This document shows, in pieces, positions 1 to 9,130 of a stretch of DNA of 64,000 nt. The notes below the pieces were generated by a model. That model did no database searches and was not told the DNA's origin. It worked only from the letters and a program-made list of their open reading frames with translations. Position 1 is the stretch's first letter. The number at the start of each line of letters is the position of its first letter. This stretch comes from Myxococcales bacterium. GTDB lineage: Bacteria; Myxococcota_A; Polyangia; Polyangiales; Polyangiaceae. The translations under genes were made by a program, and so were the position numbers. Location of the stretch: positions 620,001-684,000 of the forward strand of contig JADJKB010000025.1 of assembly GCA_016706225.1 (NCBI GenBank), read 5' to 3'.

Positions 1-1977
1 GAGATCGATGTCCCGCCGGAGCAAGGCGTAGCTCGTGATGATGACGTTGGCGCTCTCCAGCTCGTCCATCTGGTCTTTTCGCCCCGCGCCGTGCCAGAGC
101 GCGGTGGTGAGCGCGGGTCCGAAGCGCTCGATCTCGCGGATCCAGTTGGGGACCACGCTGGTGGGCGCGACGATCAGCGCGCGAAGAGGTTGCTCCTTCT
201 TCTCCTGTTTGAGGGACAGCAAGAGCGCGATGGTCTGAACGGTCTTGCCGAGACCCATGTCGTCGGCGAGCACGCCACCCGAGCCGATCTCGTGGATGAA
301 ACGCAGCCACGACAGGCCTTGTTCCTGATACGGGCGCAGGACCGCCTTGAGCGTTCTTGGCTTTTTGGCGGCCTTGATCTCGTCGATGCCGGCGAGGCGT
401 TCGAACAGTGCCTTGGCGCCGGGCGCCACGTTGACGTCAGTAGCGTGCTCCAGCAGCTCCTGGATGCGGCCAGCCTGTGAGAGCGGAACCTTGCCGTTCT
501 TTCCCGCGGCGGACAGCAGCTCGATCTCGCGGTCGATCATCGCCTGCACCTTGTCCGGGTCGATCTCGGCGTAGGTATTGTCCGAGAGGCGGACGTACTT
601 CTTGCCTTCGCGCAGGCAGCGAACCAGCTCGTCGCGGTCCACCCCCACGCCATCACTCTCGTAGATGACCTTCACCGCCAGCCAGTCCACGCCGCTCGAG
701 ACCCGTGCGTTCATCGTCACCGGGTTGGCGCGCACCGTCGTTCCGACGAGCTCTTCCGGCACGTAGAGATCCCAGTCTTCGGGCAGCTGAGCGACGCCAT
801 CCGACCAGAACTGAATGGCCTTCTGGCCGGCCGCGATGAACACCTCGCCACTCTCGTCGGGCAAGAGGCCGAGATCGAGCAGGCGCTGCACTGCATCTTG
901 CTGGCCCGCGATGTCGGTTCGGATGCAGGTCGCGCGCTTCTGCCCCTCGACGGGCGGCAGCACCATGATCGGTGGTGAAATGCCGTCCGCGCGCACCTCG
1001 ACCTCGAGGTCGCGGTAGGCCGCCTTCAGGTAGACCTGAGCCTCTGTGATACCGCCGCCGGCGCGCAGACGGAACGTGGGCGCGAGATCGATGACGTCCG
1101 CGACCTGTGAGAGATCGGGCAACTCGGCGCCGATTTCGCCCGCCACGCGCGGCAAGCCCTGCACGATCAGGTTGATCAACTCGTTGGCCGGCTCCGCAAT
1201 CGTGGGGCTGCGGAGCAGGCGGCGCAGGGCGGCCGGCGAGACCCGATGATCGATCGGGCGCGCAACCCCCTCATTGATGTCGATGTGCCAACCCGGCGCG
1301 CCCTCGAACCAACCGCCGCTGGTGAGCGCAAACCGCCGCCCGTCGCCTGGGCGTTCGAACGTGCACTTCGCGACGATGGTGTCGGCGCCGACCATCTCCA
1401 GATCGAAGCGCGCCTTCAGCGCTTCGTTGCCGAAGCGGAGCTGCATCAGCGCGGGCTCGAGCAGCACACGCCGATCTTTGAGCAGCGGCAGGAGCTCCGC
1501 GGCGTCCTCCCCGCGAATGTCCACCGCAGGATGCCGGGGGTTGCCGCTCTCGAACCGGCAGAGCACACGCAGCGCGGCTCGGTCCGCGGTGGGGGTGAGC
1601 GCCTGCCAGTTCAACGCCACGCTGGGCAAGAGCGGCACGCGCGCCTCGGTGTCGAGCACGGTGACGGTGAGGCCACCTTGCCGAACGTGCACGCGGAACT
1701 CGAGGTTCTGAGGGCGCGGGGTGCCTTCGGGGGCTAGCCACGCGCCGAGCCCCGTGGCCCGGGCGCTCGCGTCCGGGGAGGGAGGCGGGGAAAAGCCCGG
1801 CGGCACGACGTGCTGCTGCTGCTGCGCCCGCCGCCGGCGATCACGCCGCCGGCTCGATTTGCTGTCGCCGGGCTGATTCTGCGCGGAGTTGGCGGCATTG
1901 TTCGTCGAGGGCTGCTGCGCGCTCTGTTGCTGGGGTTCGCGTCTTGGCAGCGCAGCGCGCCTGGTTGCGTACCGTGA
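1..1977 (-). CDS. SNF2-family helicase, 5' part only (runs off the window)
   Basis: Reading the minus strand in one open frame gives a long N-terminal region without a confident assignment (bacterial SNF2-associated region), followed by the start of the SNF2 ATPase core. A Walker A box reading VLADDMGLGKT lies near 250-275, motif Ia-like LIVAPTSVVPNW near 130-175, and VIITSYALLRR near the window edge. The catalytic DEAQ-type box and helicase C lobe lie outside the window. Such proteins are ATP-driven DNA translocases. The frame is open only from base 1977 and has no ATG there; its first residues are a Gln/Asn/Arg-rich linker that continues naturally from the SWIM protein in another frame. I therefore think the two frames were one gene, or that the helicase starts at a weak GTG near 1806. 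The family is certain; the start is not. Confidence 0.85.
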
Positions 1978-2257
1978 TCAGGAGCGCAGCGACGTGTTTG
2001 CAGTGCTGCCCGGTCTTCTGGAACGCCGGGCAAGTGCAGTGCGACGTAATGCCTTCGCCGCCCAGCCGGATGGTGACCTCGTAGGGTTCGGGGTCCGAAC
2101 CCTTCACGCGGCCGGTGGCGGTGGCCTCGTTGACGCCGACCTCTTCGACGACTTTGCGTTTTTCGTAGTCGAGGCCGCGCAAGAAGGTTCGCGCACCGAG
2201 CAGGCGCCGGAGGCCGCGATCGGACAATGTGGAGAGAGCGTCAGCGAGAGACGACAC
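1841..2257 (-). CDS. SWIM zinc-finger protein, probably the N-terminal part of the SNF2 helicase
   Basis: A 138-residue frame starting at GTG 2257. Residues around 70-95 carry the SWIM motif CxCx(n)CxH as SHCTCPAFQKTGQHCKHVAA. SWIM domains bind zinc and mediate DNA or protein contacts, and are often fused to or encoded beside SNF2 helicases in bacteria. The tail after about residue 105 looks unlike a conserved domain. The overlapping frame, which leads into the helicase, has the Gln/Asn-rich linker expected between SWIM and helicase. Skipping one base in the C4 run (minus strand, near 1933-1936) would join the two. Confidence 0.75.
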   Translation of the reverse strand: MSSLADALSTLSDRGLRRLLGARTFLRGLDYEKRKVVEEVGVNEATATGRVKGSDPEPYEVTIRLGGEGITSHCTCPAFQKTGQHCKHVAALLITVRNQARCAAKTRTPATERAAALDEQCRQLRAESARRQQIEPAA

Positions 2258-2304
2258 GATGGGTGACTCGGATTCGTTGGGGGTGAAGCCGCACGCGGGG
2301 TGCG

Positions 2305-4512
2305 TCAGGTGGCTAAGAAGGGAGCGACGACCAGCGCGACGACCGCGGCGGCCTTGATCAAGAGCTGGGCCGCGGGTCCAGCCGCGTTGCCCATGAGATC
2401 GGCGACGGCGTCGCCGGAGACTGCGGCGTCGAAGCCGCCGGATGGGGTGTTCCTTCGGGTCGCACGCCGCGCGGCGGCGAGCAGGTTCTTGGCGCCGCCC
2501 GCCGTGAGGGACATGCCCAGGGCGCCCAGGGCTCCGACGACGACGAACGCGACCAGCGCGTCAGTGGGGACGAGCCGGTCCGAAGTACGAAACAGGGTCC
2601 GGAGCACGAGACCGAGGGCGAGGGGGACCGCGAGCGCAACGGCCACCGGCACCGCCAGCGGGTGCAGCGCCGCGCGGGCCGTGAGTTCGACGCAGGCTCG
2701 GTAGCTCGGTGTGTAATCGGCGGGGATGACCGGCCGGCCTTTCTCCCGGGGAAATCCCCGGAGCTGGCGCTCGACCTCCTGGGCAACGCCGCGCGCGCCG
2801 CGGGCCGCGGAGCGCGCGGCGCTGGCCGAGTACCCGAGCACGAGGGCGAGGCCGAGGGCGCCACTCAGTGCCACGAGCGGCCTGAGTAGATCGACCCCGG
2901 CGCTCGGGGCTCCTGCAGGGCGAGACAAGATCGGCAGCGCACTCGCCGCCAGCACTGCCGCCAAGCTGCTCGTCACCACCGCGTACACCTGGGCGACGGT
3001 CGCAGCGGTGAAGCCGGTCTCGTCCAACCGCAGGGCCCTGCGTTGGGCTTCGGCCGACGCGGCGTTGACGCTGCCCACACCGCGTGCGCCGTCGGCGACC
3101 GGACCGAAGGTGCCGAGCGCGAGCAAGTACGGTCCGGACGCGGACATCGTCATCAGCGCGGTGAGCGCACCGAGCAAACCGCCGGCGGGTAGGCCCGTGG
3201 AGGCACCGAGCTCGTACGCGCCGACGATGGCGATCGCGAGCACACCCATCGGCAGCGCGGCCGCGGAGAGTCCAGCGGCAAGACCGAAGGCCATGGCGGG
3301 CGCGTCGGCCACTCGTTGTGTCTCGAGCAGCTCGCGCAGCGGACCCACGCGGCGATCGATACCGAACCGAGCCAGGTGCGCGGCGGTCGTTGCGGCGCCA
3401 AGTCCGAGCGCCCCGGTCCAGAACATACGCAAGGCGCCCGGATCGCCGATCAGCCAGAGCGCGCTGCCGAGCAGGCCTCCCAGCGAGATCACCGCGGTCG
3501 TGATCTGCCCGCGCCACAGCGCCATCGACGGACTGCCGACGTCGTCGGTACGTACGACCATCACCCCAAACGCCGACGCGATCACACCGAAGGCGCGGGC
3601 GACGAGCGGAAAGGCCGCGAGCGAGAGTGCGGCCGCAACACCTTGACCTCGGGCCGCCTCCACCACGCTGACGCCGATCACGACCGCCGTGACGTTGCTC
3701 ACGGTCGCGCACAGCAACAGGTCGATGGCGCGACCGGCAGCCGGCCCGACGTGATCACCCACCAGGTCGGCGATCACGGCGGGGTTGCGCGCGTCGTCGT
3801 GCTCGAGCCCGGCGTCGCGTTCGCCAGCCAGATCCGCAGCGACGTCGCCAGCCGCGTGGTAGGTCGCGCCGCCCCGCTGAATGACGAGCGCAGCGGTGGC
3901 CACACCAAGGGCGTGACTCGGGAGTAAGAGCACGATGGCCCGGGCGAGGGGACCCGCGTTTTCGCCTGACGAGTGGAAGCCGCCCTTCATGGCAAACAGC
4001 AGCCCGAACACGATGCTGATCCCAATCACGCTGATCGATTCGGCGCACAGGCCGATGGCGCCGCCCGTGCGCACCGACGCGCTGAGCGCGCGGTCCATGC
4101 TGTGCTGGGCGGCGGAGACGAGCCTCAGACTGGCGCGCACGGCAAGGCGAGCGCCGACGCGCGCCACCAAGCAGGCGTTTGCCGCGCCGAGCGCCATGCC
4201 GACGGCTGCCCAGAACCCGGTCTCGAGCCCGCCGAGCCCAGCGCCGGGGTGCAAGAGCGTGGCGTACAGCGCAAACGCGATGGGCGACAGGACTCCTACA
4301 AGCAGGGCGGTGATGCGGAACTCTTGAGCGAGGAAGGCGTCCGCAGCCCGAGATAGGGCGCTGCCGAGTCGATGCAGCTCCGCGCCGAGCACGTCCGCAC
4401 CAGCGAGGAAACGCGCGAGCACGGCCGCGAAGACGAGTCCGCTCGTGTGAAGCGCGATGAGCAAGCCAAGCTCAGTCAAAAGGGAGCCTTTTCGAGCGCC
4501 GCGTGCGGCCAC
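2305..4512 (-). CDS. Membrane-bound pyrophosphatase homologue with degenerate active site
   Basis: A 735-residue, very hydrophobic protein, about the length of H+/Na+-translocating pyrophosphatases (HppA, 650-770 aa), with many predicted membrane helices. The family signature region is clearly recognisable at about residues 212-257: GGATYHAAGDVAADLAG, then DDARNPAVIADLVGD. The C-terminal GDAVADLMGNAAGP and final LIKAAAVVALVVAP also align with the family. Several residues normally invariant for Mg-PPi binding differ: the Lys of the GGGxxxKxADVGADLVGK block reads His and the second Lys reads Glu, EDDPRNP reads HDDARNP, DNVGD ends in Pro, ADNAGG reads ADGARG, and the C-terminal PFKDTSGP block is lost. 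Known members couple PPi hydrolysis to ion pumping in the cytoplasmic membrane. This one is probably not a normal PPase; it may be a pseudoenzyme or use another ligand. Confidence 0.8.
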   Translation of the reverse strand: MAARGARKGSLLTELGLLIALHTSGLVFAAVLARFLAGADVLGAELHRLGSALSRAADAFLAQEFRITALLVGVLSPIAFALYATLLHPGAGLGGLETGFWAAVGMALGAANACLVARVGARLAVRASLRLVSAAQHSMDRALSASVRTGGAIGLCAESISVIGISIVFGLLFAMKGGFHSSGENAGPLARAIVLLLPSHALGVATAALVIQRGGATYHAAGDVAADLAGERDAGLEHDDARNPAVIADLVGDHVGPAAGRAIDLLLCATVSNVTAVVIGVSVVEAARGQGVAAALSLAAFPLVARAFGVIASAFGVMVVRTDDVGSPSMALWRGQITTAVISLGGLLGSALWLIGDPGALRMFWTGALGLGAATTAAHLARFGIDRRVGPLRELLETQRVADAPAMAFGLAAGLSAAALPMGVLAIAIVGAYELGASTGLPAGGLLGALTALMTMSASGPYLLALGTFGPVADGARGVGSVNAASAEAQRRALRLDETGFTAATVAQVYAVVTSSLAAVLAASALPILSRPAGAPSAGVDLLRPLVALSGALGLALVLGYSASAARSAARGARGVAQEVERQLRGFPREKGRPVIPADYTPSYRACVELTARAALHPLAVPVAVALAVPLALGLVLRTLFRTSDRLVPTDALVAFVVVGALGALGMSLTAGGAKNLLAAARRATRRNTPSGGFDAAVSGDAVADLMGNAAGPAAQLLIKAAAVVALVVAPFLAT

Positions 4513-4746
4513 GGGCCGTCAGCGGCGGGGTCCGGCCGGACGATCCGGCTCGGGTCTTGGCGGTGGTTCGCCTCCGAGGCAGCCGGGTGCTGCCGGGACG
4601 CTCCCCCGCAAGGAGCGACAGCTCGACCCCGGGTCTACCACGCTGTCTCGGCGCGAATCAACGGGCGGTGCACCCCTTTTGGGGAAGCGCCGTGCGAATT
4701 CCTTCCTGGGGGAGGTCGGTGCCCGTTCGGACGGACTTTCCGGGGC

Positions 4747-5343
4747 TCAGCTGCCCTGGACCACCATCATGTGGTACTTGCCGTATTCACTCTGCCCGAG
4801 CGTGAAGAGCACCTCGATGAGCAGGCGGTAGGGGGTGGTCTTGTCCGCCACGATGATGGCTTCGGACGAGCTCGGATCGAGCCCTTTGGCCTGCCGAACC
4901 AGCTTGTCCGTGCGACGGGCGCTCTTCAGAGCTTCGCCGAGGGGCACGATGTACATGTCGTTCGGACCGCTGCGCTTGTAGCGGGCGCCGACGCCGGTCT
5001 GCGCCATGCTCTCGCGGTTGGGCAGCGACAGCACCCGGTCGTTGCCGACCAGGATCTGGCTCTTGGACACCGTCACCACGACGCCGTCGTCGGCCGGCTG
5101 GGTCTTCACGTTTGAGACCGGCATCCGGAGATCGTCGCTCTGTGGGATGCTCGCGCTCGACTCCCCCAGCGTCTTCAACAAGAAGACCAAGATGATCGTC
5201 ATGATGTCGAGCATCGCGGTGATGTTGAGGAAGTTGACCTCGGGCTCCGCCGCGTTGCGCCGGATGGCCTTGCGAAGCTCGGCCTTGTAGCGCACGACCG
5301 AAGCCTTCGCCTTCGGCGGTTGCGAGCGATACGGCTGGGTCAT
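4747..5343 (-). CDS. ExbD/TolR-family membrane protein, second copy in operon
   Basis: 198 residues from the ATG at 5343, which overlaps the stop of the upstream exbD gene (ATGA) and so is translationally coupled. A single N-terminal helix, at about residues 45-65 (NITAMLDIMTIILVFLL), keeps the membrane aspartate that carries protons in ExbD/TolR/MotB-type motors. A periplasmic domain follows, ending in SEYGKYHMMVVQGS. It belongs to a TolQ-TolR-TolR arrangement read from 6603 to 4747. ExbBD/TolQR complexes use the proton motive force to do work in the periplasm. In Myxococcus xanthus the comparable AglR-AglQ-AglS set powers gliding, so a motor role is plausible but not shown. Confidence 0.85.
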   Translation of the reverse strand: MTQPYRSQPPKAKASVVRYKAELRKAIRRNAAEPEVNFLNITAMLDIMTIILVFLLKTLGESSASIPQSDDLRMPVSNVKTQPADDGVVVTVSKSQILVGNDRVLSLPNRESMAQTGVGARYKRSGPNDMYIVPLGEALKSARRTDKLVRQAKGLDPSSSEAIIVADKTTPYRLLIEVLFTLGQSEYGKYHMMVVQGS

Positions 5344-5900
5344 CGCGGCACCTTGAAGTTCGCGTCGGTGAAGAGCATCTCGCCCTGCGGGGTCGCCCGC
5401 ACGGCGTCGAGAACCTGAATGATGGTCTGGTAGTCCGTGCCTGGGTTCGCCGTGATGAACACCTGGGTCTCGTCGGCGAAGTCCGGGGACGCCTTCTTCA
5501 GCCGCGCCGCGCAGCTGTTCAACGTCTCGAAGTCGTAGAGGTTGCCCTTCTTCGGGATGGTGATCCCGGGGCCCGCGCCCTCGCACCCCGGCGCGATGTT
5601 TCCGCCCGATGCCTTGAGCGAGAACCCTTCGTTCACGATGAACACCGTCAGGTTCAGCGCCGTGCTCTCGACGTTCTGCCTCACGCCACCGGATTGGGAG
5701 GCGGGTGGAGTGGTGTCGACCGTGGCGGTGAACGTGACAGCGATCGTCGCGAGCACGAAGATCAACACGTTCATGATGATGTCGAGGAACGGGATGATGT
5801 TGAGCTCGCCACCCTCTTCGTCGGGCGACAGCTCGCGCTGCTGGCTCATACGGCGGATCTTGCCGCGCTGAGCAGCGGTTAGCGGGGCGGTCTGTTGCAT
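5340..5900 (-). CDS. ExbD/TolR-family membrane protein, first copy in operon
   Basis: 186 residues. The cytoplasmic N-terminus is short and charged, with GGELNIIPFLDIIMNVLIF at about residues 30-50 forming the single helix with the conserved Asp. The periplasmic part contains a conserved-looking GxGITIPKKGNLYDF stretch and two cysteines (CEGAGP, NSCAARL) that could pair. It lies 25 bp downstream of the MotA/TolQ gene and overlaps the next exbD by 4 bp, so the three genes are one operon. The substrate or partner is unknown. Confidence 0.87.
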   Translation of the reverse strand: MQQTAPLTAAQRGKIRRMSQQRELSPDEEGGELNIIPFLDIIMNVLIFVLATIAVTFTATVDTTPPASQSGGVRQNVESTALNLTVFIVNEGFSLKASGGNIAPGCEGAGPGITIPKKGNLYDFETLNSCAARLKKASPDFADETQVFITANPGTDYQTIIQVLDAVRATPQGEMLFTDANFKVPR

Positions 5901-5925
5901 GTTCGCCGCGCGGCCTCGGTTCGAA

Positions 5926-6603
5926 TCAGACCTGACCCGGGCGCTGCTGAATCGTCAGCAGATTGAACGTGCGCTCCATCGTGCCTTCGAGGTCGTGCTG
6001 AATCGCCTTCGCTCGCGTGTGCAGGATGATGTGAGTGATCATGCAGAACACCGCGATGCCGAGGCCGAGGGCGGTGTTGTACATGGCCTCCGCGATGCCG
6101 TTGGAGAGCATGCGCTGTTTGTCGGCTTGGCCCAGACCCGGCGCCGAAATTGATGCGAATGTCGTGATCAAGCCGCTCACCGTGCCGAGCAGCCCAATCA
6201 GCGTTGCGATGTTGGCCAGCGACCACAGCGCGCCAACTCGCTTCTCGGCCTGAGGCTTGAGCTCGGAGAGCTTCTCGCTCAGCGAGGCGTCAATCTCGTC
6301 CGCGCTCTTGTTGGCCTGGGTTAGCCCGGATTTCACCAGCTGCAAGATGGGGAAGTCGCTGGCTTCACACAGCTTGATGGCGCGATCGATGTTGCCCGCG
6401 GTCACCAGCTTCTTGACCTGCGCGAAGAACTCCTTCGAGTTCACGCGGTAGCGGGTCATTTGGAAGGCGAACCGCTCCACGACGATCGTCAACACGATCG
6501 CGGAAGTGATCAGGTTCAAAACCATGAAGGTCGGGTTGTGCTTGAAAGCCTCGACCAGCTGGCTGGAAGCGCCTGTCTGTGCTGCAAGAACGAAGAGTTG
6601 CAT
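5926..6603 (-). CDS. MotA/TolQ/ExbB proton-channel family protein
   Basis: 225 residues with three membrane helices: about 30-48 (VLNLITSAIVLTIVVERFAF), 125-150 (LWSLANIATLIGLLGTVSGL) and 170-195 (GIAEAMYNTALGLGIAVFCM). The GLLGTVxG and GIAEAMxNTALGL motifs are the ExbB/TolQ hallmarks around the proton path. It is the first gene of a TolQ-TolR-TolR operon. In complexes of this family, five TolQ-type subunits surround a dimer of TolR-type subunits; here two different TolR-type subunits could form a heterodimer, as proposed for AglQ/AglS. Confidence 0.9.
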   Translation of the reverse strand: MQLFVLAAQTGASSQLVEAFKHNPTFMVLNLITSAIVLTIVVERFAFQMTRYRVNSKEFFAQVKKLVTAGNIDRAIKLCEASDFPILQLVKSGLTQANKSADEIDASLSEKLSELKPQAEKRVGALWSLANIATLIGLLGTVSGLITTFASISAPGLGQADKQRMLSNGIAEAMYNTALGLGIAVFCMITHIILHTRAKAIQHDLEGTMERTFNLLTIQQRPGQV

Positions 6604-7170
6604 TCAGGACCTCTCGACTCGTCTTCAGACGGATGCTCACCGCCCCGCTGAAGCGCTGGCGACTATAGCCGCCGCGTCTCAGCAAGCGCAAGCTCGTGAA
6701 CGAAGACGATGTTCGAACGTTTTCGGCGAGTTTCGTCGTCCGCCGCCCGCCCGACGGGTGAGGCCGGGAGGCTCCGGAGAGAAAACCGGTGCTCGAGGGC
6801 GGCGCGGCCTCCGGTTGGAATCGGCCGCCGGGCACCCAAGCGACGGGGCGGTTCTTGGGTCGGACCGGAGGCCGCTTGGCGAAGCGTTTCGCTAAGCTTC
6901 CAGCGGCGCCGGAGCGGGTACCCACAACGCAGCGCGCTAATTCATCTGACCTTGCAACTTTCTGCCGCTGCGCGAAACGTGCCAATTCTCCCAAACTCTC
7001 TTGACTGTCTTGGGTCAGCTTCAGCAAGATGTCGGGGCCAAAATCGGGCCGGCGTGCGGAGGAGATCCAAAGCCGTCGGTCCCTAGGCGTTCCGGTCCAA
7101 ACCGTCTCTGCGGCGCGGGCCACCAGTCGACCAGCAAATCCCGAGAGCACAGGGGAAGGTAAAACCAGCA
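6604..7170. other. Intergenic region between two divergent TolQ-type operons
   Basis: There is no convincing gene in these 567 bases; open frames here lack conserved features. It must hold the promoters of both operons. A possible sigma-70-like pair for the rightward operon is TTGACT at 7001-7006 and CAAGAT at 7025-7030 (18-bp gap), which is weak. A purine-rich ribosome site (GGGGAAGG) lies about 11 bases before the ATG at 7171. The left half is very GC-rich, with short inverted repeats such as AGCG-TTT-CGCT near 6883-6893. Confidence 0.5.
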
Positions 7171-7830
7171 ATGTCGAAAATGTGGCATCACTATCAAGCG
7201 GGCGGGTGGGCGATGTGGATCATCCTTTTCTGGCTGATCTGCAGCATCGCCATCATCGCCGAGCGCGCCGTCTATCTGTACGGGGCCTCCATCAACAAGG
7301 AGGTCTTCCTGGCCACGATGCAGAAGTGCATCTTGGCGGGTGACGTCGCCAAGGCCGTCAAGATGGCGTCCGCTGCCAACGCGCCGCTGGCGCGCATCGT
7401 TCAAGCCGGTCTCGTCAAGGTGAACCGACCCGACGAGGAAGTTCAGGCGGCCATGGACGAGGCGGCCCTCCGCGAAATGCCGAAGATCAACCGGCGCACG
7501 GGCTACCTCGCCCTGTTCGCCAACCTCGCGATGCTCTCGGGCCTGTTCGGCACGATCATCGGTCTGATCAAGGCGTTCGGCGCCGTCGGTGGTGAGTCCG
7601 TCGATCCGAGCCAGAAGGCGCGCATTCTCGCAGAAGGAATTTCCGAAGCGATGAACTGCACGGCCTTCGGTCTGATCTCGGCCATCATCGCGCTCGTCGG
7701 CTTCGCCTTCCTCAACGGCAAGACGCAGAGCTTGGAAGACGACATCAACGAGGCCTCGGTTCAGGTGCTCAACTTGGTTGTCGCAAATCGCCAAAAGGTG
7801 AGCCTGCAAGGTCTCGAGCAGGCGGCCTGA
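7171..7830 (+). CDS. MotA/TolQ/ExbB proton-channel family protein
   Basis: 219 residues, three helices (about 14-32, 108-132 and 155-180). Motifs FANLAMLSGLFGTIIGLI and EGISEAMNCTAFGLISAI mark the ExbB/TolQ family. It heads a second operon, divergent from the first: TolQ type, ExbD type, ExbD type, then a one-pass membrane protein. It is only distantly similar to the 5926-6603 protein, so the two modules are not a recent duplication. Confidence 0.9.
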   Translation: MSKMWHHYQAGGWAMWIILFWLICSIAIIAERAVYLYGASINKEVFLATMQKCILAGDVAKAVKMASAANAPLARIVQAGLVKVNRPDEEVQAAMDEAALREMPKINRRTGYLALFANLAMLSGLFGTIIGLIKAFGAVGGESVDPSQKARILAEGISEAMNCTAFGLISAIIALVGFAFLNGKTQSLEDDINEASVQVLNLVVANRQKVSLQGLEQAA

Positions 7831-7907
7831 TTTCCCCATCGAGGCGGGGGAGGGCTGGTGCCTTCCCCCGTGCTCTCGCGAACTCTCTCTAGGCGTTAGG
7901 AGCCGAA

Positions 7908-8468
7908 ATGGCTGGTATCGATACAGGTGGTGGACATGGCAAAGGCCGCGCCACCAATCACGAGATCCCCCTGATCCCGTTCATCGACTTCCTCCTCTGC
8001 CTCGTGGCGTTCCTGTTGGTGACGGCGGTCTGGTCGCAGATGGCCCGCATCAACGCGGACGCTCGAGTGCCCGGCCCGCCCAAGCCGGACGAGGAGATCG
8101 AGAAGCAGCAGAAGGAAAAGCAGCTGCACGTGGAGATGCGCGGCGAGCGCAAGTTCCAGCTCGTTTGGAAGGAGGGCAGTACGGTCGTCAACACCATCGA
8201 CGTCGAGCGCAAGCCGGTGAAGGTGGGGGAAGAGACGAGCTTCCCGGATCTCGGCAAGAAGATCGAAGAAGAGTGGACCGCCAACGGCGGACATCGAGCC
8301 GGGACGGATACCAAGATCGATCAGGCCATTCTGCACTGTGACAACTCGACGCAGTTCTCGGACGTGGTTGCGGTGATCGACGCAATCTACAAGCCCCAGC
8401 GCGACTGGGTCGTCGGCAGCGCCGTCAAGAAAATCCCGGCCTTCAACGTCACCTTCGCGGTGAACTGA
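7908..8468 (+). CDS. ExbD/TolR-family protein
   Basis: 186 residues. The N-terminal HEIPLIPFIDFLLCLVAFLL (about residues 18-37) is the single membrane helix with the motor Asp. A long charged periplasmic linker rich in Glu/Lys (residues about 60-90) follows, then an ExbD-like domain. It lies 77 bp after the TolQ-type gene and 10 bp before the next exbD. Its helix shares the NHEIPLIPFIDFLLC sequence with the following protein, so the two ExbD genes of this operon arose by duplication. Confidence 0.87.
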   Translation: MAGIDTGGGHGKGRATNHEIPLIPFIDFLLCLVAFLLVTAVWSQMARINADARVPGPPKPDEEIEKQQKEKQLHVEMRGERKFQLVWKEGSTVVNTIDVERKPVKVGEETSFPDLGKKIEEEWTANGGHRAGTDTKIDQAILHCDNSTQFSDVVAVIDAIYKPQRDWVVGSAVKKIPAFNVTFAVN

Positions 8469-8478
8469 GCGACACGCC

Positions 8479-9051
8479 ATGTCCGACAAAGCGCTATCCA
8501 GATTTCACCAGCCAATCAGCGTGCCGGGGCGACGCCTCATGCACCACGTCCCGCTGAACTTCGTGCTGAAGAAGGTGACCGGCGGCGGTCAGCGGGCCTC
8601 GAACCACGAGATCCCGCTGATTCCGTTCATCGACTTCTTGCTCTGCATCGTGCTCTTCTTGCTCGCGAGTTTCTCCGCTACCGGTGAGCTCCCGATCGAC
8701 AAGAACGTGCAGCTGCCAAAGGCCGAGAACGTGCTCGACATGGCCGAGGCACCGATGGTTGCGATCACCGGCACCCAGATCCTGGTCGACGGGGTGGCCG
8801 CCGGAAACACCCGGGCAATCGAAGAGGCAAACCGCCTTCAGCGTATCGACGAGCTCTTCAACATCCTGAAGAACAAGCGGGAGCTCTGGAAGCAAATCAA
8901 CCCGGGCAAGGAGTTTCCCGGAATCGCGATTCTCCAGGTGGACAAGAAGGTCCCGGCTCTGGTCGTGAAGAGTGTGTTCCAGACCGCAGCGTTCGCTGGC
9001 TACCCGAACATCAGCTTCATGGTGGGGCGGCTAGGCGGCGAGGCCGGCTGA
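8479..9051 (+). CDS. ExbD/TolR-family protein
   Basis: 190 residues with a longer N-terminal cytoplasmic part (about 40 residues) before the helix NHEIPLIPFIDFLLCIVLFL, which retains the conserved Asp. The periplasmic domain contains DKNVQLPKAENVLDM, then a stretch resembling the ExbD fold (GIAILQVDKKVPALVVKSVF). It is the third gene of the rightward TolQ-TolR-TolR operon. It likely pairs with the preceding ExbD to form the rotor or plug element; the output partner is unknown. Confidence 0.87.
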   Translation: MSDKALSRFHQPISVPGRRLMHHVPLNFVLKKVTGGGQRASNHEIPLIPFIDFLLCIVLFLLASFSATGELPIDKNVQLPKAENVLDMAEAPMVAITGTQILVDGVAAGNTRAIEEANRLQRIDELFNILKNKRELWKQINPGKEFPGIAILQVDKKVPALVVKSVFQTAAFAGYPNISFMVGRLGGEAG

Positions 9052-9130
9052 GCCCGTCCAGAACCCACCGTGCAGTGCATGATTGGCGGAGAGAGCGCCG
9101 GGGTAAGGGCCCCGGCGCTCGTTTCGTTCC

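Noticed and set aside
5918..5927. GGTTCGAATC, resembling a tRNA T-loop
   Set aside because: It lies in the short gap between two motor genes; no acceptor stem, anticodon arm or room for a tRNA.
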